Shown: positions 6,837 to 13,716 of the stretch, in pieces
Layout: each line of letters opens with the position of its first letter
Numbering within the stretch: position 1 is the first letter of the stretch
Origin: DASPLH01 sp035627675
Lineage (GTDB): Bacteria; Acidobacteriota; Terriglobia; Terriglobales; Acidobacteriaceae
Assembly (NCBI GenBank): GCA_035627675.1
Contig: DASPLH010000049.1
Coordinates: forward strand, 1 to 16,090
Length of the DNA stretch: 16,090 nt
Direction of reading: 5' to 3'
The notes under the pieces: generated by a model
What the model was told of the DNA's origin: nothing
The model's database searches: none
Seen by the model: only the letters and a program-made list of their open reading frames with translations
Translations under genes and position numbers: made by a program

Positions 6837-8753
6837 GTGAGACGATCCCGCGCCACATTCGCGCGAGTTGCCTTTCTGTTGCTCATAACGTGTGCTGCTT
6901 TTGCGCAGGAGCAGCAGTCGCCTGAAGAGAAGAAGAAAGAGCAGGAACTTGCCGGGTTCATCAAGGCGAACTACACCAAGTTCGAGTACCGCATCCCGAT
7001 GCGCGACGGCGCGCGCCTGTTCACCGCCGTTTACGTGCCAAAGGACGCCTCGCCCGCGAACACGTATCCCATCATGTTCGACCGCACGCCTTACGCGGTA
7101 TCGCCCTACGGGGCAGACAACTACCGGACGCCCATCGGACCCTCCGAGTTGTTCACGCGCTCGAAGTACATCTTCGCCTACCAGGATGTGCGCGGACGGT
7201 TCATGAGCGAAGGTCAGTTCGTGGATGTGCGCCCCTACCGTCCGAACAAGGGCCCCAAAGACATCGACGAGTCCACGGATGTTTACGACACGGTGGACTG
7301 GCTGGTGAAGAATATCCCCAACAACAACGGACGCGTAGGCATTTGGGGCATCTCGTATCCCGGCTTCTACACCGCCATGGGGATGATCGACGCACACCCG
7401 GCCGTGAAGGCGGTCTCGCCACAGGCCCCGATTGCCGACTGGTTCATCGGTGACGACTTCCACCACAACGGCGCGCTGTATCTGCCTCACATGTTCGGCT
7501 TCATGTACTCGTTCGGCCAGCCGCGTCCGGAGCTGACCACCAAGTGGCCTCCGCGCGTCGATTACGGCACTCCGGACGGTTACAACTTCTTCCTGAATCT
7601 TGTGCCCTTATCGAAGATCAACGACCACTGGTACAAGAACCAGGTGGCGTGGTGGAACGAGATCGTCAAGCACCCCAACTACGATCCGTTCTGGAAGGCA
7701 CGCAGCACTCCGCAGTTCCTGAGGAACATAAAGCCCGCCGTGCTGACGGTCGGCGGATGGTATGACGCCGAGAACCTGTTCGGAGCCTTGAACACCTACG
7801 GCTCGGCGAACAAGCAGAGTCCCCAGGGAGACGTGAAACTCGTCATGGGTCCCTGGTGCCACGGCTGCTGGGCGCGCACGCCGGGGGACCATCTTGGCAA
7901 CGTAAGCTTCAACGCCAGGACGAGCGAGTTTTACCAGGCCAAGATCGAACTGCCGTTCTTCGAGCACCATCTGAAAGACAAGGGCGATCCGAATCTTCCC
8001 GAAGCCTACGTGTTCGAGACCGGCTCGAACACGTGGCGCAGATACGACGCGTGGCCTCCCAGGGAAGCGACGAAAGCGACGCTGTATCTCGGGCCGAACG
8101 GAACGCTGACGTTCTCCGCGCCTCAACAGTCCGCAGACAGCTTTGACGAGTACATCAGCGATCCGGCGAAGCCCGTCCCGTTCACGACCGAGACCGCCAC
8201 CGGCATGACGCGCGAACACATGACGGACGACCAGCGCCAGGCCGGGCGCCGGCCCGACGTTCTTGTCTATCGGACGGAGCCGTTGGAAGCCGACGTCACC
8301 ATCTCGGGCCCGCTGAACCCCGAACTTTTCGTCTCTACCACTGGAACGGATTCGGATTTCGCGGTGAAGCTGATTGACGTTTACCCGGACGACTTCCCGG
8401 ATCCCGACCCGAACCCGCGCGGCGTCCGTATGGGCGGCTACCAGCAACTCGTTCGCGGCGAGATCTTCCGCGGACGCTTCCGCAATTCGTTCGAGAAGCC
8501 GGAAGCCTTTGTCCCGGGACAGGTCGCTCGGATCCATTACCAGATGCCGGATGTGAACCACACCTTCCGCCGTGGACACCGCATCATGATCCAGGTGCAG
8601 AGCACGTGGTTCCCTCTGGCAGACATCAATCCGCAGAAGTTCGTGCCCAACATCTACGAGGCACAGGCTTCGGATTTCCAGAAGGCGACCCAAAGGGTCT
8701 ACCGGGGCGGAAACACGCAGTCGAAGGTCAACGTAATGATGCTGAAGCACTGA
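6837..8753 (+). CDS. Exported CocE/NonD-family serine hydrolase (S15 fold)
   Basis: This 638-residue alpha/beta hydrolase is of the X-Pro dipeptidyl-peptidase S15/CocE type, which cleaves esters, amides or acyl-peptide bonds; the substrate is not predictable. Residues 1-23 form a signal peptide: basic start, hydrophobic VAFLLLI core, and a predicted cut after AFA, so it is periplasmic or secreted. The triad is Ser173 (WGISYPG), Asp310 (GGWYDAE) and His342 (GPWCHG), with a DRTPY motif (82-86) likely supplying the oxyanion Tyr. The C-terminal half (about 400-630) is the jelly-roll domain of this family. The start is GTG at 6837, fixed by GGGAGG at 6826-6831, 5 nt upstream. The mature protein has only two cysteines, Cys341 and Cys344, flanking the catalytic His. 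It stands alone between two terminators. Confidence 0.92.
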   Translation: MRRSRATFARVAFLLLITCAAFAQEQQSPEEKKKEQELAGFIKANYTKFEYRIPMRDGARLFTAVYVPKDASPANTYPIMFDRTPYAVSPYGADNYRTPIGPSELFTRSKYIFAYQDVRGRFMSEGQFVDVRPYRPNKGPKDIDESTDVYDTVDWLVKNIPNNNGRVGIWGISYPGFYTAMGMIDAHPAVKAVSPQAPIADWFIGDDFHHNGALYLPHMFGFMYSFGQPRPELTTKWPPRVDYGTPDGYNFFLNLVPLSKINDHWYKNQVAWWNEIVKHPNYDPFWKARSTPQFLRNIKPAVLTVGGWYDAENLFGALNTYGSANKQSPQGDVKLVMGPWCHGCWARTPGDHLGNVSFNARTSEFYQAKIELPFFEHHLKDKGDPNLPEAYVFETGSNTWRRYDAWPPREATKATLYLGPNGTLTFSAPQQSADSFDEYISDPAKPVPFTTETATGMTREHMTDDQRQAGRRPDVLVYRTEPLEADVTISGPLNPELFVSTTGTDSDFAVKLIDVYPDDFPDPDPNPRGVRMGGYQQLVRGEIFRGRFRNSFEKPEAFVPGQVARIHYQMPDVNHTFRRGHRIMIQVQSTWFPLADINPQKFVPNIYEAQASDFQKATQRVYRGGNTQSKVNVMMLKH

Positions 8754-8769
8754 ACGCAGTCCGGACATC

Positions 8770-8794
8770 AAGGGCGGAGGCGACTCCGCCCTTT
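8770..8794 (+). terminator. Terminator after the CocE-type hydrolase gene
   Basis: AGGGCGGAG (8771-8779) pairs perfectly with CTCCGCCCT (8784-8792) around a GCGA tetraloop. One more A-T pair sits at the base, followed by a short TTT. The T-tract is weak, but the stem is strong and well placed, 17 nt after the stop. Confidence 0.75.
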
Positions 8795-8862
8795 GTCGTT
8801 GCGTTGCCGCTCGTGCCCAACGTTGAAACGCACGACGAGGACGCAGAACAGCCCTCGTGTTC

Positions 8863-8868
8863 TACAAT
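8863..8868 (+). promoter_or_regulatory. Candidate -10 box of lpdA
   Basis: TACAAT matches five of six consensus bases and predicts a transcript start near 8875. It lies downstream of an in-frame GTG at 8857, which argues against that longer lpdA start. There is no -35 at proper spacing; TTGAAA at 8823-8828 is 34 nt away. Confidence 0.4.
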
Positions 8869-8908
8869 CTTTTGTTACCCCTCCCTGCACTGATGAATCC
8901 AAAGAACT

Positions 8909-8912
8909 GGAG
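8909..8912 (+). promoter_or_regulatory. Ribosome-binding site deciding the lpdA TTG start
   Basis: GGAG is 7 nt before TTG 8920. It is the only Shine-Dalgarno-like sequence among the candidate lpdA starts (8857, 8893, 8920). Confidence 0.55.
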
Positions 8913-8919
8913 CAAGCTT

Positions 8920-10338
8920 TTGGCAGACACCATCTATGACGTTGTTGTCATCGGCGGCGGACCTGGAGGTTACACGGCCGCCATTCGCGCCGGTCAACTC
9001 GGACTCAAGACCGCACTCGTCGAAAAGGAATCGAAACTTGGCGGCACTTGTCTCCATGTCGGCTGCATTCCGACCAAGGCCCTGCTGTTCAGCGCCGAGA
9101 TTTACGATCATGTAAAGGATGGCAGGGAGTTCGGCATCGAGGGCCTGGATGGCGCAAAGCTCAACTGGGCAGCCATCCAGCAGCGCAAGACCGGGATCAT
9201 CAACAAGCACACCAAGGGCCTCGACTTCCTGATGAAGAAGAACAAGGTCACCGTCGTGCCCGGTCACGGACGCCTCACCGGACCCGCGCAGGGCGGACTG
9301 CACACGGTTGAGGTAGGGGGCGCGAACGGCAAACAGCAGGTCAAGACGAAGAACATTATTCTGGCGTCGGGATCGGTTGCGCGCATGCTGCCCGGAGTCA
9401 AAGCCGATGACCGCATCCTGACCAACATCGAGATACTCAGCCTCGAGTCGATTCCGAAGTCGATCGTCATCATCGGGTCCGGCGCCGTGGGCGTGGAGTT
9501 CGCTTCTATCTACAAGTCGTTTGGCGCTGACGTAACCATTCTCGAAGCTTTGCCGCGCATCGTCCCGGTCGAAGACGAGGACGTCAGCAAGGAACTGCTT
9601 CGCGTCTATCGCAAGCGCGGCATCCCTTGCCACGTCAATGCCAAGGTAGAAAAGATAGAGCGCACGAAGAGCGGCGTGGCCGTGACGTACACGGTGGATA
9701 ACAAGCAGGAAAAGCTCGAAGCCGAGAAGTGCCTCGTGGCCATAGGCCGTGCTCCGCGCACGGAAGAGATCGGGCTCGAGAAGCTGCCGCAGATCAGGAC
9801 CGAGCGCGGCTTCATACCGGTTGACGAATGCATGCGGACCGCTGTGCCGGGCATCTACGCCATTGGAGACATCGCGGCCGGGTATCCGCAGCTGGCGCAT
9901 GCCGGAGCGATGGAAGGCATTGTCGCCGTGACGCACATCGCCGGCAAACCCGTGCAGCCCGTTAAGAAGCATCTGATTCCAGGAGCGACGTACTGCCATC
10001 CGGAGATCGGCAGTGTGGGATTGACCGAGGCCAAGGCCAAGGAAGCCGGGTACGAGGTAAAGGTCGGCAAGTTCTCCTTCACCGCGAATTCTCGCGCTTC
10101 GATCGTGGGACGGCACGAGGGCTTCATCAAGATCGTCTCCGAGGCGAAGTATGGCGAGATACTCGGAGTGCACATCATCGGTCCGCAGGCGACGGAGTTG
10201 ATCGCCGAAGCGGTTGCGGCCATGCAATTGGAAGCGACGGCCGAAGAGTTGATGCAGACCGTCCACGCCCACCCGACCCTCGCCGAGGCAATGCTGGACG
10301 CCTCGGGCGCGGTATTCGGAATGGCCATCAACGCGTAG
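8920..10338 (+). CDS. lpdA: Dihydrolipoyl dehydrogenase (E3)
   Basis: E3 reoxidises the dihydrolipoyl arm of 2-oxoacid dehydrogenases and passes electrons through FAD to NAD+. From the proposed start the protein has 472 residues, typical for the family. The FAD motif IGGGPGGYTAA is at 11-21, the redox disulfide Cys44/Cys49 in GGTCLHVGCIPTK, the NAD motif IGSGAVGVE at 185-193, the second FAD motif YAIGDIA at 313-319, and the active-site pair His451/Glu456 in AHPTLAE. I choose TTG at 8920: GGAG (8909-8912) lies 7 nt upstream and the product begins MADTIYDVVVIGGG as in homologues. ATG at 8893 (9 codons longer) has no ribosome-binding site. The gene heads the lipoyl-enzyme cluster, 67 nt before lipB. 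Confidence 0.95.
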   Translation: MADTIYDVVVIGGGPGGYTAAIRAGQLGLKTALVEKESKLGGTCLHVGCIPTKALLFSAEIYDHVKDGREFGIEGLDGAKLNWAAIQQRKTGIINKHTKGLDFLMKKNKVTVVPGHGRLTGPAQGGLHTVEVGGANGKQQVKTKNIILASGSVARMLPGVKADDRILTNIEILSLESIPKSIVIIGSGAVGVEFASIYKSFGADVTILEALPRIVPVEDEDVSKELLRVYRKRGIPCHVNAKVEKIERTKSGVAVTYTVDNKQEKLEAEKCLVAIGRAPRTEEIGLEKLPQIRTERGFIPVDECMRTAVPGIYAIGDIAAGYPQLAHAGAMEGIVAVTHIAGKPVQPVKKHLIPGATYCHPEIGSVGLTEAKAKEAGYEVKVGKFSFTANSRASIVGRHEGFIKIVSEAKYGEILGVHIIGPQATELIAEAVAAMQLEATAEELMQTVHAHPTLAEAMLDASGAVFGMAINA

Positions 10339-10348
10339 CAGACATTTT

Positions 10349-10394
10349 CGGATTGCCGGATTTTAGAATCTCCGAATCGAAATCCGGCAATTCG
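10349..10394. repeat. Long palindrome between lpdA and lipB with a -10 box in its loop
   Basis: TTGCCGGATTT (10353-10363) and AAATCCGGCAA (10380-10390) are perfect 11-bp reverse complements. Four further outer pairs, one of them G-T, extend the stem to 15 bp (10349-10394). The 16-nt loop contains TAGAAT (10364-10369), a good -10 hexamer. The right arm runs into two tandem copies of CGGCAATT (10385-10400). It begins 11 nt after the lpdA stop and ends 11 nt before the lipB ATG. There is no T-tract, so it is not a standard terminator. Confidence 0.75.
10364..10369 (+). promoter_or_regulatory. Candidate -10 box of lipB
   Basis: TAGAAT, five of six consensus bases, lies 36 nt before the lipB ATG and inside the loop of the flanking palindrome. 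CAGACA at 10339-10344 is a weak -35 candidate at 19-nt spacing. Confidence 0.35.
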
Positions 10395-10405
10395 GCAATT
10401 CGTAA

Positions 10406-11245
10406 ATGATCTCCATCCTCAATCTCGGCCGTTGCGAATACGGCACGGCGCTCGACCTGCAACAGACGCTCGTCGAGCTTCGGAAGGCCGGCCGCATCCC
10501 GAACGTGTTGCTGTTCGTCGAGCACCCGCCGGTAATCACCCTGGGACGCAACGCGAAGGAGGGCAACATCGTTGCTCCTCGTGAGTTGCTCGCGTCCAGG
10601 GGCGTCGAGCTGTTCGAGATCAACCGCGGCGGCGACGTCACCTTCCACGGTCCCGGACAGCTTGTCGCCTACCCCATCTTCGACCTGCGCAGCTTCACGC
10701 CGAAACTGGGGGTAATCGAGTTCGTCCGCAACCTCGAAGAGGTGCTGATGCGCGTCGCCGTGCAGTATGGCATCGAGACGCAGCGCATCAAGGGCATGAC
10801 TGGCGTGTGGACGAAGGCCGAACCTCCGGTGCGCGTGTTGAAGAACAATCAGCGCACGGAAGCCGGCCCGCGGGACCTCGGACCGGCGTGGCAGGAGCGG
10901 AAGATCGCCGCCATTGGGGTTCACGTCTCCCGCGGCGTGACCTCGCATGGCTTCGCCCTCAACGTCACCACCGACCTCGACTGCTTCAACCTCATCGTTC
11001 CCTGCGGGCTTACCAAACCGGTGACCTCCATCGAACTCGAAACCGGCGAGCGGCCATCGCTGGATGAAGTCATGACCCATGCCAGCCGCAACTTCAGTGA
11101 CGTTTTCAGGTCGCAGGTACTCTGGCTCGACTCGATCCACGATCTCATCCCCGCCGCGGAAGCAGCGCCGCCGCCGCAGGACACCCCCGCCCAGCCGCCC
11201 GCGGAACTTCGCCGAATGCACGGCGACGACACGCATTTCGCCTGA
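10406..11245 (+). CDS. lipB: Lipoyl(octanoyl) transferase
   Basis: LipB moves octanoate from octanoyl-ACP to the lipoyl-domain lysine of E2 and similar proteins, the first step of protein lipoylation. The signature RGGDVTFHGPGQLVAYP is at 74-90. The catalytic pair is Lys166 (RKIAAIGVHV) and Cys200 (VPCGLTKPVTS), and SHGFALNV (180-187) is also conserved. The 279-residue length exceeds the usual 210-240: about 24 residues are inserted between TGVW (132-135) and the catalytic Lys, and a Pro/Ala-rich tail follows about residue 240. ATG at 10406 starts right at the first family strand (MISILNLGRCEYG). No clear ribosome-binding site is seen. Its place between E3 and E1/E2 genes fits a dedicated supply of lipoylated E2. 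No lipA is present in the window. Confidence 0.95.
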   Translation: MISILNLGRCEYGTALDLQQTLVELRKAGRIPNVLLFVEHPPVITLGRNAKEGNIVAPRELLASRGVELFEINRGGDVTFHGPGQLVAYPIFDLRSFTPKLGVIEFVRNLEEVLMRVAVQYGIETQRIKGMTGVWTKAEPPVRVLKNNQRTEAGPRDLGPAWQERKIAAIGVHVSRGVTSHGFALNVTTDLDCFNLIVPCGLTKPVTSIELETGERPSLDEVMTHASRNFSDVFRSQVLWLDSIHDLIPAAEAAPPPQDTPAQPPAELRRMHGDDTHFA

Positions 11246-11267
11246 CCCCGTGCGCCGCTGGCGGCCT

Positions 11268-11276
11268 TGTGATAAA
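11268..11276 (+). promoter_or_regulatory. Weak candidate extended -10 box before E1 alpha
   Basis: TGTGATAAA has the TGn extension followed by GATAAA (four of six), about 24 nt before the E1 alpha ATG in the 54-nt lipB-E1 gap. Read-through from lipB is equally possible. Confidence 0.25.
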
Positions 11277-11299
11277 ACACTCGATCACCGAAACCCCGT

Positions 11300-12607
11300 A
11301 TGGCGAAGCAGCCGCAGAGACCAACCCGCGAGGCAGCAAAGAACTTATCCGGCAATGGCCGCGAGCCGATACCGCCGGCAGAACAGCGCACGTATAGCAT
11401 CCCCGATCGCCGGCTGGAATGCTTCGACTGCACCATCGGTCTCGAGCGTGATCCTGCGACGGGACAAACGCGCTACTCGGTCACCGGAGACCTCACGGCT
11501 GATCCGCCGCCGATTCGCGACTCGCAGTACCTCTCGCGCGAGCAGTGCATCGACATCTACCGATGGATGCTGCTCAACCGTCGCATGGAGTCGGTGCTCG
11601 AGTCGCTCTACAAACAGAGCAAGGTGGTCGGGGGCGTGTACTTCGGGCTGGGCCAGGAAGGCTGCTCGTGCGCTTCGGCCTATGCTCTACATAAGGATGA
11701 CTGGCTCGGGCCGATGATCCGCAATCAGGGAGCCCTGCTGGTGAAGGGGTTTTCTCCAGCCGACATCATGCGCCAGTACATGGCGAAAGCGGATTCGCCT
11801 ACCTTCGGTCGGGACGCCAGCTCGCACTTCGGCGATCCGGTCGAGCGCAACGTCTGCGCCCCGATTTCGATGCTCGGCGAACTCATCGGCGTGATGGCCG
11901 GTGTGTGTCTCGGCGCGCGGCTCCAGGGACGCAACATCGCAGCGCTGACCTATATCGGAGACGGCGGGCAGTCCACGGGCGTGACCTACGAGGGTTTGAA
12001 CTTCGCGGCCGTTCAGAAGCTGGGAGTCGTGCTCATCGTCGAGAACAACCTTTGGGGATACTCGACGCCGTCGGACATGCAGTTCCGCTGCCGGGACCTC
12101 GCCGAACGCGCGATTGCCTATGGCATCCCGGGCGTGATTGTCGATGGAACCGATCCGTGCCAGGTGTACGACGCCACGCACGAGGCATGCGAGCGCGCGC
12201 GTCGCGGCGAAGGCCCAACCCTCATCGAGGCCAAGATGATGCGGATGAAGGGACACGCGATCCATGACGCCGCTCAGTATGTCCCGAAGCCTCTGATGGA
12301 CTATTGGCTCAAGCGGGATCCAATCGCGCGATTCGAGCACTATCTGGTGCAGGACAAGCAGTGGCTCACTTCCGATGAGCACACCAGACTGGTGGCCGAA
12401 GTGGATCGATTCCTCGCTGAAGAGCGTGCGCGAGCCGAAGCCTCACCCATGCCCGATCCGGCGGAAGATGCGAAGCATCAGGGCGTGTACTGCGACGACG
12501 GCTGCCACCAGATCAAGCCGAAGTACCAGGAAGTGAAGTTCGGAGTCGAGAAGAAAGGAACTGCGCCCGCCGCCGCGAATGGCGAAGCAGCGGTGCACCT
12601 GCGCTAA
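11300..12607 (+). CDS. 2-oxoacid dehydrogenase E1 component, alpha subunit
   Basis: With the beta subunit this forms the thiamine-diphosphate-dependent E1 that decarboxylates a 2-oxoacid and acylates the E2 lipoyl arm. The ThDP/Mg motif begins GDGGQSTG (220-227) and ends VENN (247-250). The active-site loop region reads KGHAIHDAAQYVP and lacks the Ser-x-x-Asp phosphorylation-loop form of mitochondrial enzymes. At 435 residues it is longer than many alpha subunits: about 75 low-complexity or poorly conserved N-terminal residues precede the core, and the tail holds CDDGCH and an Ala-rich end. ATG at 11300 is the only nearby start in the 54 nt after lipB. The stop is 2 nt from the beta ATG, so translational coupling is likely. 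Branched-chain (BkdA-like) and pyruvate (PdhA-like) roles cannot be separated here. Confidence 0.93.
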   Translation: MAKQPQRPTREAAKNLSGNGREPIPPAEQRTYSIPDRRLECFDCTIGLERDPATGQTRYSVTGDLTADPPPIRDSQYLSREQCIDIYRWMLLNRRMESVLESLYKQSKVVGGVYFGLGQEGCSCASAYALHKDDWLGPMIRNQGALLVKGFSPADIMRQYMAKADSPTFGRDASSHFGDPVERNVCAPISMLGELIGVMAGVCLGARLQGRNIAALTYIGDGGQSTGVTYEGLNFAAVQKLGVVLIVENNLWGYSTPSDMQFRCRDLAERAIAYGIPGVIVDGTDPCQVYDATHEACERARRGEGPTLIEAKMMRMKGHAIHDAAQYVPKPLMDYWLKRDPIARFEHYLVQDKQWLTSDEHTRLVAEVDRFLAEERARAEASPMPDPAEDAKHQGVYCDDGCHQIKPKYQEVKFGVEKKGTAPAAANGEAAVHLR

Positions 12608-12609
12608 CG

Positions 12610-13584
12610 ATGGCTGCCGTCACTTATCTCGAAGCGATCCGCCAGGGACTCTGGGAAGAGATGGAGCGCGACCCGAGTGTCTTTTGCATCGGCGAAGACA
12701 TCGGCATCTACGGAGGCGCGTTCAAAGTCACCGAAGGCCTCATAGACCGCTTCGGTCCCGAGCGTGTTGTTGACACTCCCATCGCCGAAACCGCCATCGT
12801 GAATGCCGCCTTTGGCGCGGGATTGACCGGTCTTCGGCCGGTCGCCGAATTCCAGTTCATCGACTTCATTTCTTGCGCGTTCAACCAGATCACCAACCTC
12901 CTGGCCAAGGCCCATTATCGCTGGAATGCTCCCGCGCCGATCGTGCTGCGCGGACCCTGCGGTGGCGGCGTTCATGGAGGCCCTTTCCACTCGCAGAATC
13001 CCGAGATGTACTTCGTCCATACGCCCGGCTTGAAGGTGGTCTGCCCCGCCACGGCCTATGACGCCAAGGGACTGATCAAGTCGGCTATTCGCGACAACAA
13101 CCCCGTCTGCTTCTTCGAGCACAAGTTTCTCTACCGTCGCATAAAAGAAGAGTTGCCATCCGAGGACTACGTAGTTCCGATCGGCAAGGCACGCGTGGCG
13201 CGCGAAGGTCGTGATCTCACCATCGTCACCTACGCAGCCATGCTTTACGTGGCGCTGGATGCCGCCGATGCGCTTGCCAGGGAGGGACTCGAAGCCGAAG
13301 TCATCGATCTTCGCACGCTCCTGCCGCTGGACCGCGAGACCGTCGCCGAATCGGTGAAGAAAACGAACCGGGTGCTCATCCTGCACGAGGACACGCGCAC
13401 CGGCGGCATCGCGGGCGAAATCGCCGCGTGCATCAACGAGGACTGCTTCGACTTCCTCGATGCTCCGATCGCGCGCGTCACGTCCCAGGACACTCCGGTG
13501 CCGTTTTCGCCGCCTCTGGAAGCCGCGTTCCTGCCCAACGCCGAAGCCGTAGCGCGAGAGGCGCGTCGCCTGAGGGGCTGGTGA
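12610..13584 (+). CDS. 2-oxoacid dehydrogenase E1 component, beta subunit
   Basis: This 324-residue subunit completes the heterotetrameric E1. The segment DTPIAE (55-60) carries Glu60, the residue expected to activate ThDP. The family motif region GGGVHGGPFHSQNPE (118-132) includes the HSQ active-site stretch, and the C-terminal transketolase-like domain has EVIDLRTLLPLD and HEDTRTGGIAGE. Length and layout match BkdB/PdhB-type beta subunits without insertion or truncation. The ATG is separated from the alpha stop by only 2 nt and has no strong ribosome-binding site of its own, which fits coupled translation for equal subunit amounts. The E2 gene follows after 132 nt that hold a separate promoter and leader. 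Confidence 0.95.
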   Translation: MAAVTYLEAIRQGLWEEMERDPSVFCIGEDIGIYGGAFKVTEGLIDRFGPERVVDTPIAETAIVNAAFGAGLTGLRPVAEFQFIDFISCAFNQITNLLAKAHYRWNAPAPIVLRGPCGGGVHGGPFHSQNPEMYFVHTPGLKVVCPATAYDAKGLIKSAIRDNNPVCFFEHKFLYRRIKEELPSEDYVVPIGKARVAREGRDLTIVTYAAMLYVALDAADALAREGLEAEVIDLRTLLPLDRETVAESVKKTNRVLILHEDTRTGGIAGEIAACINEDCFDFLDAPIARVTSQDTPVPFSPPLEAAFLPNAEAVAREARRLRGW

Positions 13585-13612
13585 GCGCACGCCAGGTTTG
13601 GCCCGTAACGTT

Positions 13613-13618
13613 TATAAT
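13613..13618 (+). promoter_or_regulatory. Perfect -10 box (TATAAT) before the E2 gene
   Basis: TATAAT matches the consensus fully and lies 28 nt after the E1 beta stop. No good -35 is seen 16-18 nt upstream. It predicts a start near 13625 and a 5' leader of about 92 nt before the E2 ATG. Confidence 0.55.
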
Positions 13619-13632
13619 TTCCACTTTGCTGT

Positions 13633-13706
13633 GGGGAGCCCCGCCTTGGGGTAATGCCGGTCAGCCTGGACCCAGGTACTGACGCGCTCAACTACGCAGT
13701 TCTGCG
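13633..13706 (+). promoter_or_regulatory. Structured 5' leader of the E2 gene (candidate cis-regulatory RNA)
   Basis: Three foldable parts lie between the TATAAT box and the E2 ribosome-binding site. First, GGGG (13633-13636), CCCC (13639-13642) and GGGG (13648-13651) offer two mutually exclusive pairings. Second, GTCAG (13660-13664) pairs with CTGAC (13679-13683), with CCTG/CAGG stacked inside and a TA bulge. Third, CGCA/TGCG (13695-13698 and 13703-13706) forms a small hairpin touching the ribosome-binding site. I recognise no known riboswitch class. Confidence 0.4.
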
Positions 13707-13711
13707 GAAGG
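13706..13711 (+). promoter_or_regulatory. Ribosome-binding site fixing the E2 start
   Basis: GGAAGG lies 5 nt before ATG 13717. This selects that start over the in-frame ATG at 13654, which lies within the hairpin-rich leader. Confidence 0.75.
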
Positions 13712-13716
13712 AAAAG

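Noticed and set aside
5725..6858. A 377-codon open frame antisense to hemB
   Set aside because: It runs across the hemB terminator and into the next gene's start. Its His/Arg/Asp-rich product is typical of a shadow frame.
6837..6911. Lipoprotein signal at Cys19 of the CocE-type hydrolase
   Set aside because: The residue before Cys is Thr (LITC), not Gly/Ala/Ser, while AFA at 21-23 gives a good ordinary signal-peptidase site.
8823..8868. TTGAAA as the -35 partner of the lpdA TACAAT box
   Set aside because: The spacing is 34 nt, twice the usable distance.
11248..11270. GCCGC-TG-GCGGC inverted repeat after lipB as a terminator
   Set aside because: The loop is only 2 nt and no T-tract follows; likely a chance GC-rich palindrome.
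13654..13716. Upstream ATG for E2
   Set aside because: It lies in the hairpin-rich leader, with no ribosome-binding site. GGAAGG before ATG 13717 and the lipoyl-domain N-terminus fit the shorter form.
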